DNA from: Welwitschia mirabilis
Lineage: Eukaryota; Gnetophyta; Gnetopsida; Welwitschiales
DNA length: 64,000 bases
Direction: 5' to 3'
Assembly (NCBI GenBank): GCA_051453625.1
Contig: JBOZIK010000001.1
Coordinates: forward strand, 186,568,740-186,632,739
Shown: one piece after another, positions 48,638 through 57,672 of the stretch
Position numbering within the stretch: the stretch's first letter is position 1
Layout: the number at the start of each line of letters is the position of its first letter
The notes under the pieces: model-generated
Seen by the model: only the letters and a program-made list of their open reading frames with translations
What the model was told of the DNA's origin: nothing
The model's database searches: none
Program-made: the position numbers and the translations under genes

Positions 48638-49559
48638 GGCCTTTTATTTAATAATGGTTTGAAAGAGGGCACAAAACTTATCCCAAAACTCAACAAGTCT
48701 TGTTTCACCTAACTTTAACATCAAATTATGTCCTTTAAATCTTGATAGCATAGTGTTGTGAAAATCATGATATTAAATTACCAAGCTAAGCAAGTTTTAC
48801 TCAATCTGATAACTATTAGTGTTCGTTTAGTAGTAAATCAAACATTAAAATATTAGTGTAGAGGCTCTAGTTAGAACCAACATATCTACAAAAACAAGCT
48901 ACAGAATAAGTTTGACTACTTATAAAGAGAAATGCTGATAACAAGATTTTACTTGCTAAAGCAGGAGCAATTCCCTAGCTAGTGAAATTATTATTCTCAA
49001 AGGATCCAATAAGAACATGCAGACTACAATTTTGAACCTTCTATTCATAGTAGTAACAAGGGCCTTATAGTTTAGGCTAGAACTATAAACTGTATCGTGG
49101 AGGTATTGAAACATGGTACTATGAAAGCAAGAGAAAAGGCAGCTGCCACTCTTTTCAGCTTGTTTATCATAGATGAAAATAAGTGACTATTAGTGCAACT
49201 GGTTCAATTCCTCCATTGGTTGATCTTCTTGGTGATGGCACCCTAAGAGGAAAGAAAAATGTTGCTACTGCTCATTTCAATTTGTCAATTGATCAAGTGA
49301 ACAAGGTCAGGGAAGGGGTAGTTATTCCACTAATGGCCTTGTTGCTTGATCAGAGTATGAGATGGTTGACAAAGCACTTGTAATACTCACAATACTTAAT
49401 ACACACTAAGAAGGCCATGTTGCAATTGGATAACAGTCCGCTATACATTCTCTTGTAGAATTAATCAACTCAGGGTCAACAAGAAACAAGGAGAATGTTG
49501 TTATTGTCTTGCTTGCTTTAAGTGTCAATGATTCATCTAACTTGCGGAAGGCACTACAG
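48638..49559 (+). pseudogene. PUB13/14-type U-box ARM-repeat E3 ligase fragment, unit A
   Basis: The intact family are cytosolic ubiquitin ligases with a U-box followed by ARM repeats that act in immunity, flowering and hormone signalling. This copy begins inside the U-box (AGGCCTTTTATTTAATAATGG, the RPFI-x-x-W segment) and continues through a frameshifted HGIELP region into ARM repeats. The best frame (49183-49383) reads ISATGSIPPLVDLLGDGTLR, then NLSIDQVNKVREGVVIPLMA. After a stop come ELINSGSTRNKENVVIVLLA and VNDSSNLRKALQ. It lacks the N-terminal part and the first half of the U-box. It ends at a junction with antisense GH3 sequence. Confidence 0.85.
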
Positions 49560-49697
49560 TTTGCCTTTATTGTAGTGATTGAAGGGAGGAATATAGACTT
49601 CCATTGAGCCTGTAATAATAACCTCAATATAGTTGGTATGAGGCTAGAGCCTGGTTATATTCCTTCCCATATTTGAGAACATTCTACTTGAATGGTG
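49560..49697 (-). pseudogene. GH3 acyl-acid-amido synthetase fragment, unit A
   Basis: The - strand, read across frames, gives MFSNMGRNITRL, a stop, then HTNYIEVIITGSMEVYIPPF and NHYNKGKL. This is the GH3 block ([28 protein letters not shown]). Intact GH3 enzymes conjugate jasmonate, auxin or other acids to amino acids. Only about 45 codons remain, in antisense to the adjoining PUB piece, and the copy is cut at 49697, where it departs from unit B. It keeps an ITGSM stretch that has a deletion in unit B. Confidence 0.75.
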
Positions 49698-49885
49698 AAA
49701 ATGTTTGAGATATTCTATATTTTCATTCAATGTAATAGGGAGAATATATANNNNNNNNNNNNNNNNNNNNNNNNNNNNNNNNNNNNNNNNNNNNNNNNNN
49801 NNNNNNNNNNNNNNNNNNNNNNNNNNNNNNNNNNNNNNNNNNNNNNNNNNAATTGACATAGAAAAAAACCCATCAACTCGTTGTT
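49698..49885. other. junction between units A and B, with a 100-N gap (49751-49850)
   Basis: After unit A ends at 49697 there are about 50 unique AT-rich bases, then 100 N, then sequence leading into unit B. Unit A's right terminus and unit B's left terminus are not seen. Confidence 0.6.
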
Positions 49886-49990
49886 GAAAACAATTAGAAC
49901 GGTTTCAAATAAACGCCCTTCCTTGTAGCTAAATATAATTCATTATTCAAATCCACAAAATAGTTTAAGAGAGAAGCATAAAACAGTTCG

Positions 49991-50121
49991 ATGGAGAGTT
50001 CGATCTGCAAGAAGTTTGATGAAAGAGGGTTTGGAATAAAAACAGAAGAGGATTCGAGAGGGGATAGGAGAAACCAGAGCCTCCCTCACATGGAGCTATG
50101 CATCTCAAGAAGCACGTCGTC
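49991..50121 (+). pseudogene. cpRNP fragment, unit B, truncated by a gap
   Basis: An open frame starts MESSICKKFDERGFGI and reaches MELCISRSTS before the 100-N gap. The 5' flank (ATTCATTATTCAAATCCAC) is the same as in the following copy. It keeps a T missing from the next copy, so it has the better start. It is probably the same locus as 50279-50712, assembled twice. Confidence 0.65.
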
Positions 50122-50221
50122 NNNNNNNNNNNNNNNNNNNNNNNNNNNNNNNNNNNNNNNNNNNNNNNNNNNNNNNNNNNNNNNNNNNNNNNNNNNNNNN
50201 NNNNNNNNNNNNNNNNNNNNN
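50122..50221. other. 100-N gap with repeated flanks
   Basis: Bases 49931-50121 recur at 50222-50412 with only a couple of differences. Unmerged contig ends are the likely cause. Confidence 0.85.
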
Positions 50222-50278
50222 TATAATTCATTATTCAAATCCACAAAATAGTTTAAGAGAGAAGCATAAAACAGTTCG

Positions 50279-50712
50279 ATGGAGAGTCGATCTGCAAGAA
50301 GTTTGATGAAAGAGGGTTTGGAATAAAAACAAAAGAGGATTCGAGAGGGGATAGGAGAAACCAGAGCCTCCCTCACATGGAGCTATGCATCTCAAGAAGC
50401 ACGTCGTCCACACGTTTAGGGCCTGCAGGTGGTCAGAAATGGGTTCCCAGCATTCCTGCATTTGCCCAGGATTCGGCTGTTGCAGCCAACGCAGTTGAAG
50501 ATGAGATACAAGAGATCCCTTCGGAACCGGGGCTTCCAGAAGGGGAAGAAGGGCTTTAGGAAATTGAGTCAGATACAGAGGAATCTGGTTCTATTGATAG
50601 GGTTTATCCTCAAGGACGAACTCAACTACATGTAGCTGATATCCCCGATAACATTGACAGTCAAGCTTTTGCCAATCTTTTCCAGGGCGCTGAAGAGGTC
50701 ATGACAGCAGAG
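50279..50712 (+). pseudogene. cpRNP (chloroplast RRM protein) first exon, unit B
   Basis: The frame gives MELCISRSTSSTRLGPAGGQ (from 50377), FAQDSAVAANAVEDEIQEIP, an acidic linker with PEGEEGL, one TAG, then EIESDTEESGSIDRVYPQG and the start of RRM1: RTQLHVADIPDNIDSQAFAN, LFQGAEEVMTAE. Family members have a transit peptide, an acidic domain and two RRMs of about 80 residues; this piece ends about 35 residues into RRM1 at AG|GTACTC, which could be a splice donor. A one-base deletion early in the frame and the TAG make it a pseudogene. It is the best-preserved host-gene piece here. Confidence 0.75.
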
Positions 50713-51500
50713 GTACTCCTACCTTTGTTTTTTATTCATGTTTTAAAGTATTGATTACATGGTTTCGGAAATCAAATATTTAATTTCACGTTAGGTATAC
50801 CAAAGGAAAAAAATTTCATAGATGGGATTTCACAGAAAGCTTCAGTGGACTGACATTTCTCAAGGTTCAGCTGTTTTTTAATATCGCACTCTGGACTGCT
50901 TTTTCATTATGTTTTGTGTTTTCTTGAGTTTCACAGGTTTGCAAGTTTTAACCAAAGATCGTACCAAAAAAATGCCGGATGCCTTTAGAATTCCCATTCA
51001 GATCATGAATTTGGCCCTTTATCTACTCCCGCCCTTGACGTATGCAATAATTTAGGGCAAAGAGATTTCTTGATGTATGTGTGTATGTATTGTTCGCAAG
51101 GGACATGGAAAAGGTTGCAGAAGGAGGAGGGAGAGAAGCAGAAGGCCATTTTTGTGTGAGAGAACAAAGCTTCACATGCATTCTTATGCGTAGAACGCCT
51201 CTGCTTTGCTTTTTCTCTACATGGAAATTGTTGATGATCATGACACCGTAATAATCTATTCATTTTCATACTCATGTGATCTTCCCAGCTGCTAAAAATG
51301 CTGATGTGCAGTCAAATGAGTGCCACTTATCATCCTCTGTAAAATAACGGCTTGGAAATTGAGGTACAGCTGTCTTGGATATCAAACAATGTAAAAGAAT
51401 TTATCTTGAGAATTTGTTTTTGGTAAAAATTAATTTACGTAATTTTTATTGCAAATCAAAATTTTCCTTATGAACTGTGTAATCCATTAACATTTTGCCT
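50713..51500 (+). other. non-coding part of the captured segment
   Basis: This is probably intron and flanking DNA of the cpRNP donor gene. The first 490 bases also occur in unit A. No further RRM exon was recognised. Confidence 0.5.
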
Positions 51501-51542
51501 TGGACTCTGTGGTATACTTTGCACTCTCACCATTGTAGTGAC

Positions 51543-51905
51543 GTATGCAAAGCCCTCGAAGACATTGACACAAGACAGAGGCTTAAAGTTCTTTAGGAGG
51601 CAAAGGTTATTGACATGACTGCGACAGGAGCGGCAATGTATCAGGAAGTTATTCATGCTTTAAGGTCTTCACTAGTCTTTATTGAAGAGGCTGAAGAGGT
51701 GTTGGAGCCTCAGTTGGTTGTGGGCATTGACCGTATGTCCAGCGTGTAATATTAATTAGAGATTACTATCCATTAGGCTTAAGTATAGAATACTCTGAAC
51801 TGGAAAAGAGGCATGATTTTGCTGTCTCATTGTTTGAGAGACTTGTCCAGCATAATTGCATGCCTTATCAGTCTGTGAAGCATCATAGTAGAATGCAACT
51901 GAAGA
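51543..51905 (+). pseudogene. ZNFX1-type superfamily 1 helicase fragment
   Basis: After a KALEDIDTRQRLKVL start and a TAG (Gln position), the frame reads EAKVIDMTATGAAMYQEVI, then LVFIEEAEEVLEPQLVVGI. This is the Walker B / motif II region of NFX1-type zinc-finger helicases (VIxMTTTGAAxxR, then IVIVEEAAEVLE). After a short shift, ILIRDYYPLGLSIEYSELEK and SLFERLVQHNCMPYQSVKHH follow, which correspond to the motif III region (LILIGDHxQLRPS), the SLFERL block and the QHRM stretch of motif IV. About 115 codons of a protein that is normally well over 1000 residues remain. Related proteins bind RNA in small-RNA pathways; no function is implied for this piece. Confidence 0.75.
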
Positions 51906-51916
51906 TGCCACCTTCA

Positions 51917-52420
51917 TTCAGACTAAGGCTGGAGGTGTAAAACTTTAGGAAGTTGGAGTATTAGACGTCCTTTGGGATGACATTAAACAACTTGAATATG
52001 TCTCAAATAGCGATCAGACTATTAGGGGCCATATATCTACAGAGAAGTCTGTAGATTCTGCTAGTCATGGATGTAACGCTGAGGCAATTGTCAGCACTTC
52101 AAAAATAGCAGAGCAAAGGAATCTTCTAATATTTGAAGATGAAGGAACAATAACAATTGCATGGGACTGTCTACTTTCTCTGCAAGACTATGAAAACCGT
52201 CTTGCTCTTCCGTATGACCCAGGTTTGCTTTGTCATGACTATGAAAACCGTGTTGCTCTTGAAATAGTATCACCTCCATCCTACAACAGTAAGTTTACAG
52301 TTGAGAAACTTCTAGGGTTGAGCTCTCTTTTGGCTTTAGTTCTCTATGGATTCAAGTTCAAAGGAAACAAAGGGGACAAATTAAAGCTATTCTCCTACAA
52401 CTCTTTCACTATATCATAGA
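51917..52420 (+). pseudogene. unrecognised host-gene fragment, first part
   Basis: One frame is open for about 160 codons with one stop near the start. It includes EVGVLDVLWDDIKQLEYVSN, AIVSTSKIAEQRNLLIFEDE, ITIAWDCLLSLQDYENRLAL and KLLGLSSLLALVLYGFKFKG. Two DYENR-containing segments (about 52182 and 52230) form a tandem duplication of 48-51 bases. Composition and codon use look like a plant exon rather than the surrounding repeats. I do not recognise the family and assign no function. Confidence 0.45.
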
Positions 52421-52476
52421 CCATAGGTTCTTTCAGAAGAGAAGAGTCCAGTGTTGATGCCTTGTATCAGTGACAC

Positions 52477-52790
52477 GTGTTTGACCCATCCACTAATGAG
52501 GTGATCGCAGTTGTTAGTGGGTCAAGTGTCTTCAAGTTTTTGAAATTAAGTGCACCTCAAGAAAACAAGTTAAGATGGATGGGTCATCAACTGGTTCGAA
52601 AGAATCTACTTGGCATTGTAGTCGTTGCAACAAGCCTACACATCTCTAATGTCCTGAATGTATTGAATTGAAGCTACCCCGTGTCAATTCTGCTTTCTGA
52701 GCCGAGGATTGTTTCAAGTTTGCCTGGAGTTCTTACAACTCTGTGCATAGAGAAGCAGCTCATTCAGCTGTTAGGGTAGATAATCTAGAT
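52477..52790 (+). pseudogene. unrecognised host-gene fragment, second part
   Basis: The frame reads FDPSTNEVIAVVSGSSVFKF, LRWMGHQLVRKNLLGIVVVA and, past a stop, SYPVSILLSEPRIVSSLPGV. It lies 60 bases after the first part and could be the next exon or a separate captured gene. The SxPGVLTTLC end looks protein-coding. Not recognised. Confidence 0.4.
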
Positions 52791-53394
52791 GATCAGGGTT
52801 AGGGTCACTTCAGCTCGTTCAGGTCATTCAGCTTATTCAGCTGTTAAGGCAGATAATTCAGATGATCAGGGTATGTGCGTATAGAAGCAGTTCATCCAGC
52901 TCTTCGGGGGAGTTCTCACAAGTCTCTGGCATGGTACTCTGTGGTATATTGTAAGTTTTCTTTGGATATTAGTGCTTATGTGTTTCCATCTGAAATGCAT
53001 TGTAATATTCCAATTATGTTGTTTTTGCACTTTATTTTCATAACAATTACAAGGCTTGTTCAAAAACTAAACAATCTATCATTCTCAATTATTTTTTAAC
53101 TTCACAATTCCACACAATTCTAGAGATAGGAATTCAAAGTCCTATTTCTGTTCCTTAAGGTTTTTACGATGCCATTAGGTTGTGGAGAAGTTGAAACAAT
53201 ATTTATGAGAGTGCATACCCTCTTGGAAGACAAATTTGCCTGTACCAGGAATTGTGGAAGGATACTAAGTTTTAGCGTTATAGCTGCAAGTTGGGAACAT
53301 CTTTCATTTGAGAATTAAGACTGTGTGAGTACTGAGAACTATATTCATCCAAATTCTTACTTTATAATACTCAACAATCTAATAGATTGCAGAT
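52791..53394. other. non-coding part of unit B with a local duplication
   Basis: Near 52740-52900 a CATTCAGCTGTTA(G)GG(T/C)AGATAAT word and GATGATCAGGGT occur twice about 60 bases apart, a small tandem duplication. No domain was recognised. Confidence 0.45.
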
Positions 53395-53474
53395 GAAGCC
53401 TAACTTGATTCATCCAACCAGCAACAAGATGAATGAGGTTATCAGTGAAACCTAACAGAACCAAAGAAAGCTTC

Positions 53475-53574
53475 NNNNNNNNNNNNNNNNNNNNNNNNNN
53501 NNNNNNNNNNNNNNNNNNNNNNNNNNNNNNNNNNNNNNNNNNNNNNNNNNNNNNNNNNNNNNNNNNNNNNNNNN
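53475..53574. other. 100-N gap with repeated flanks
   Basis: Bases 53398-53474 (GCCTAACTTGATTCATCC through AAGAAAGCTTC) recur exactly at 53575-53651. An assembly overlap is the likely cause. Confidence 0.9.
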
Positions 53575-53652
53575 GCCTAACTTGATTCATCCAACCAGCA
53601 ACAAGATGAATGAGGTTATCAGTGAAACCTAACAGAACCAAAGAAAGCTTCA

Positions 53653-53925
53653 ATGGAAAACTGTAGAAGCATCGTTGTTGATGATAGCAACAAAGCTAAA
53701 TTCATTGATCTGTTTAATTTATCTTTAGGTTTGATACCTCTCATTGAGTGGCAATACAATAATAATACTGATGTTGATAAGGCATTGACAGGTAAGAAGG
53801 CACAATGCTTAGCCATCATTAAGTGCGGCCCTGGACCATTCTTACCTTCCAATGGTAGTTTTAGGCATAAGATACAATATCTAGAAACCATTGTTATTTT
53901 TAACCTATGGTTTAATATTCTATAA
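53653..53925 (+). pseudogene. unrecognised fragment, open on both strands
   Basis: The + strand reads MENCRSIVVDDSNKAKFIDL, NLSLGLIPLIEWQYNNNTDV and AQCLAIIKCGPGPFLPSNGS. The - strand over the same interval is also open for about 129 codons. Neither is a family I can name. It has the higher GC of the captured block and may be another gene fragment. Confidence 0.3.
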
Positions 53926-55112
53926 CTATTGCTTTTAAGGGTCACTATCAACTGTGTATATAAAGACACATTGTTTATTAAATCACCTAAATATCTAGCA
54001 ACAAGCACTAATGTGTGGGGTCACTGCACTTGTTGCATGCAAGACTGCCTAGAGAGAGCAGTAAAAGCTGTATGATGAGCAGAACAGTGGCAAACCCTTA
54101 TTGCATGAACCAGAACTAGGAAAATTGCTAAATTGAGCAAAGAAAATGAATAAAACTACTTTTTACTGTAAATCCTTCCCCTGGGCTTTTTGAAAATATG
54201 TAGCAGACAGCTTAACCTACATATACCTTGCCCATCATTGGGCATCCAACATAAAGTTCTTGACATTGGACTGACATTCAATAGGCCTTAAACATGCAAA
54301 GAAGAGCTAAAATACACAAGGCTACACATCATGGTAACTATCCTTAATAGCCAAGGCATTGCGATTCATCAAAGATGTTTTGACACTTGCATAACATTAG
54401 CCAATTTACTTCTAATGTTGATATTTTTATGCATGTTGACACAAGTACTTATTTTGATGTACCTAAAGCAGTCCTTTAAATGTAAACTAGTGCAAGCTTT
54501 CATTGTTACCTTATTGGGTGATAGATTCCTGGTGTTTGCTTATCAGCTGATACTGCAGTATCAAGTATCAGTTAATGTTAAATAGAGATAATCGATTGCC
54601 ATTAGAGTATATGGCCAATTATTGCCGGAACAAGACCAATGTCACATTCCTAAGTAGCTTTGGTATTAACATTCTTAAGTAGCCAAATTTATGTTATGAT
54701 GTTTTTAATTATAACTACTGCTTTATTGATGCAGGAAACGCTAACAGATACTTTCTACCTTCACAGTCTTTTATTTGATTCAAGGGGAAAGTGGTTGTGG
54801 AAGGCAACTATAATTATGCTTTTTCATTAGGGCGTTTTTTAGAGTTTTGCTCATTATTTGAACCCAATTAGGCACTGCCAATTAATCATCTGTTAGTACA
54901 GTCTGGACATACTAGGTATATAAATCCATTCACAATCGTCATCAAAAACTATCCAAGCTTTCATATCCGTCATCGACTGTAATTGGATTCTGTAATGGGG
55001 CTCCTTGTGCCATTATTAACTAACAAGATATCGTAATTAGGCATCTGATTGTGTAGGTAGAGTTAATACACTTATAACTCAAGAGATCTAAAGGGAGATC
55101 TGATATATAGGA
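53926..55112. other. unassigned part of unit B
   Basis: No domain was recognised. It sits directly upstream of the PUB fragment and may include its donor gene's 5' flank. Confidence 0.4.
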
Positions 55113-56536
55113 TGTTGAGCTGTTTATGGATCTAATGATTGCATTGTCACACAAGGGTGCTAGGAATGCTGATCCTACTGTTTTAGAAAGACTTGCAAGT
55201 AAACTACATCTTGAAACTGCTTCAAATATTGTTATGGAATCAAGAGCAATTAAAAAGCTTGTAAAAGAAAGAGGGGAGGGGAGGGGAGGGGGAATTGATC
55301 AGACTCTGGAAATTATCACATATCTTCTGAAGAAGATTAAGAGCATGCAGGAAGATAAGATAGGTGTTACAAAGCTTTCCCTGTTTGAACATCTAGCAAT
55401 GGATACCAGCACTCACATTGTCCCAGAAGACGACCAGCGCCTATATCCCTAGACTTGATGAGTGATCCTGTTATAGTTGCCATAGGATAAGTATTATTTG
55501 TTCTTTTTATATTTTTTTACAGTAGAATGATTCTTTTGAAATCTGTTTATAGGAGTCACAAAGCTCTTTCTTTTATATGCAGATATATTATAGGCCTTTT
55601 ATTTAATAATGGTTTGATACAGGGCACAAAACTTGTCCCAAAACTCAGCAGGTCTTGTTACACTAACTTTAACACCAAATTATGTCCTTTGAATCTTGAT
55701 AGCAAAGTGGTGTGAAAATCATGGTATTGAATTACCAAGCCAAGCAAGTTCTAGTCGATCTGATAATTGTTGGTGTTCATTCAGTAGTAAATCAAACATT
55801 AACATGTTAGTGCAGAGGCTCTGTTCAAAACAGACAGATCTACAAAGACAAGCTACAGAAAAAAGTTTGACTACTTATAAAGAGAAATGCAGATAACAAG
55901 CTTTTACTTGCTGAAGCAGGAGTAATTCCTCAGCTAGTGAAATTATTGTCCTCAAAGGATCCAAAGACCTAAGAACATGCAGACTGCACTTTTAAACCTT
56001 TTATTTACAGTAGAAACAAGGGCTTTATAGTTCAGGCCGGGGCTATAAACTGTACCATGGAGGTGTTGAAACATGGTACTATAAAAGCAAGGGAAAATGC
56101 AGCTGCCACTCTTTTTAGCTTGTCTGTCTTAGATGAAAATAAGTGACTATTAGTGCAGCTGGTGCAATTCATCCATTGGTTGATCTTCCTGGTGATGGAA
56201 CCCTAAGACGAAAGAAAGATGCTACTACCGCTCGTTTCACTTTCTTAACTTATCAAGTGAACAAGGCCAGGGCAGGAGTAGTTCTTCTGCTGATGATCTT
56301 CTTGCTTGACCAGAGCATGGGGATGGTTGATGAAGCACTTGCAATACTCGCAATACTTACTACACACTAGGAAGGCCATGTTGCAATTGGACAGTAGTCC
56401 GCTATACATTCTCTTGTAGAATTAATCAACTTAGGGTCAGCAAGGAACAAGGAGAATGCTGTTGCTGTATTGCTTGCTTTTAGTGTAAATGATTCATCTA
56501 ACTTGTGGAAGGCACTGCAGCTTGATGTCTACGACA
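55113..56536 (+). pseudogene. PUB13/14-type U-box ARM-repeat E3 ligase pseudogene, unit B
   Basis: The copy includes most of the gene in order. The N-terminal domain (ELFMDLMIALSHKGARNADP, VLERLASKLHLETA, KKLVKER) is at 55113-55450. A frameshift leads to the U-box start APISLDLMSDPVIVA (about 55440-55485). An intron-like stretch follows, then the U-box end, with R-P-F-I, two stop codons and WFDTGHKTCPKTQQ (55584-55650) and TLTPNYVL then AKWCENHGIELPSQAS. ARM repeats end it: ISAAGAIHPLVDLPGDGTLR, DQSMGMVDEALAILAILTTH, then LGSARNKENAVAVLL and NDSSNLWKALQLDVYD. Frame breaks and stops make it non-functional. It ends at the junction with antisense GH3 sequence. Intact homologues are ubiquitin ligases; the nearest match from memory is the PUB13/PUB14/SPL11 clade. 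Confidence 0.9.
55273..55292 (+). repeat. G-tract run, potential G-quadruplex
   Basis: Four G tracts, GGGG-A-GGGG-A-GGGG-A-GGGGG, interrupt the N-terminal PUB domain after KLVKER. The insertion keeps the frame (GEGRGGG) but is absent from the family consensus. Such a sequence is conspicuous in AT-rich surroundings. Confidence 0.8.
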
Positions 56537-56830
56537 GTTTGCCTCTCCTGTAATGATTAAGAGGAGGAATATAGACTGCCATTGAGCCTATAACCTCGAT
56601 ATACTTGGTATGATGCCAGAGCCTGGTTATTGTTCCTTCCCATATCTGAGAACATTCTACTTGAATGGATTCAGCTAGTTCTGGGTCTGCTTTTAACATC
56701 TTCGACACTAATTCTCGGCATGCTTCATCTGTAATGAAGTTTGTGAAGGTGCCTGGAACAAATGTCCTTGCACATCTTTTTTCCAGTGGCTTCTTCTTCT
56801 CTCGTACATCCAATTTCGATCAGAAGTACT
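56535..56830 (-). pseudogene. GH3 acyl-acid-amido synthetase fragment, unit B
   Basis: The - strand frame (56813-56529) reads GTFTNFITDEACRELVSKML, KADPELAESIQVECSQIWEG, TITRLWHHTKYIEVI, a short deletion, then GSMAVYIPPLNHYRRGKL. This matches the central part of GH3 enzymes (GTLxxxITDxxCRxxVxxxLxPxPELAxxIxxECS, then [21 protein letters not shown]). Upstream of it the frame is degraded. About 95 codons of roughly 600 remain, in the opposite orientation to PUB. The VTG deletion and the missing rest make it a pseudogene fragment. Confidence 0.85.
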
Positions 56831-57340
56831 TCAAGGAGGCTTACACAAAAGGGGAAGAGAACTATAATGTATTGACATTCCAATCTAGAGACGATACCAC
56901 CCTTTACCTTCTTATGATGGGTCTCTACAAATTATAAAATAAGACTTTACAATCCAACTTAGAGGAGATAGTGGAAGTCAGCTTTGGCACTCCACTGGAT
57001 GTCCTAGAACTATTAACACCACAAAAAATGAATCATCTAAGAACCCACATCATCTAATCTGCTTTGAAAACAAAAGAAAAGTCACTGTAAACTTCTTGTT
57101 CTTGCCTGATAGGAACATGATGTTAAAGTGACCTTTTGTTTTTTGGAAGTCTTTATCGAATAACTTGCATAGAATATGATGAAATGATATGTGGTTTTGT
57201 ACAAATAAGATGTTAAAGTGACTTGTATATTGGACGTCTTTATTCAATAATTATTGAATAATTTCATAATAAAAACAATGTCTTTGAAATAAAATTAAAA
57301 TATAATTCACAACATGGTGGTTTTTTTTTTTTTTTTTTTT
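56831..57340. other. unit B tail with a T run
   Basis: This is AT-rich sequence, ending in 20 Ts at 57321-57340. A TTAAAGTGAC word recurs near 57125 and 57210. There is no coding anchor. Confidence 0.4.
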
Positions 57341-57672
57341 AAATTCAAGTGAGACCTTTTAAGGCATTTGTCATAGATGCCTTAAAAGTGACCTTTTTAG
57401 GAGTTTTTATAAAAATGCTCTAAAAGACTACTTTGTAAGGCAGTTTTATAAAAATGTCTTAGAGACTAAACATTTTAAGCCGTTTTTATGGAAATGCCTT
57501 CAAAGACAACATTTTAGGGTTCTTATAAAGAAACGCCTTAAATACATTTAAGCAAGTATGGCGAGGCTTTTTAAGGTGTCTTTTGAAGAAACACTTTAAA
57601 GCTTTAAGTCCATTTTTAAACTCCTTTTAACGCGTTTTGTAAATGTCTTAAAAGCCTACATTTCTAGTAGTA
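57341..57672 (+). repeat. right subterminal repeats and terminus, unit B
   Basis: Five or more units of about 55-60 bases carry TTTTAAGGCxTTTTTATAAAAATGCCTTAAA variants. The end is AAAAGCCTACATTTCTAGTA (to 57672), the counterpart of the left terminus at 46464. The inward repeats share AAGGC and AAATGCC words with the left subterminal region. Confidence 0.6.

Larger units (their letters stand above)
47789..48640 (-). mobile_element. small LTR retroelement with a gag-like frame
   Basis: The two ends share a repeat of about 80-100 bases (47789-47880 and 48534-48640; AATCATAATAATGCAAAATG and CTTCGAGGGGGT in both). On the - strand the right repeat is followed by TTGGTATCAGAGCC (48528-48515), a full match to an initiator tRNA-Met primer-binding site. 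A purine-rich stretch precedes the left repeat (reverse complement near 47881-47900). The span is only about 850 bases and there is no pol. Size and layout fit TRIM or TR-GAG elements. The right repeat is shorter on its outer side and contains an internal partial duplication. Confidence 0.75.
46464..57672 (+). mobile_element. composite CACTA-like element carrying host gene fragments
   Basis: The left end ACCACTAGAAAAATAAGCG (from 46465) and the reverse complement of the right end (ACTACTAGAAATGTAGGC, ending at 57672) form an imperfect terminal inverted repeat of about 30 bases. They resemble the CACTA(CT)AGAAA class, with the outermost bases mutated. CAA precedes the left end and TAA follows the right end, which would be a 3-bp target duplication with one C-to-T change. 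Both ends are followed inward by clustered AAGGCATTT and AAATGCCTT repeats, as in CACTA subterminal regions. Between them lie fragments of cpRNP, ZNFX1-like helicase, PUB and GH3 genes. The block is present as two units: A, 46.5-49.7 kb, and B, about 49.86-57.7 kb. Unit A's right end and unit B's left end are lost or lie in a 100-N gap, so which ends moved together is unknown. No transposase was seen. Confidence 0.55.

Noticed and set aside
49991-50712. Two tandem cpRNP first exons in unit B.
   Set aside because: The copies are almost identical and abut a 100-N gap, so the doubling is probably an assembly effect.
56665-56937. A 90-codon + strand open frame.
   Set aside because: Its first half is the shadow of the antisense GH3 piece, which matches a known family. 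The + frame matches nothing I recognise.
46464-57672. A Helitron as the carrier of the gene fragments.
   Set aside because: Most fragments share one orientation, as in Helitrons, but GH3 is antisense, and the CACTA-like inverted ends with subterminal repeats fit better. I saw no convincing CTRR hairpin end. It is not fully excluded for the original capture.
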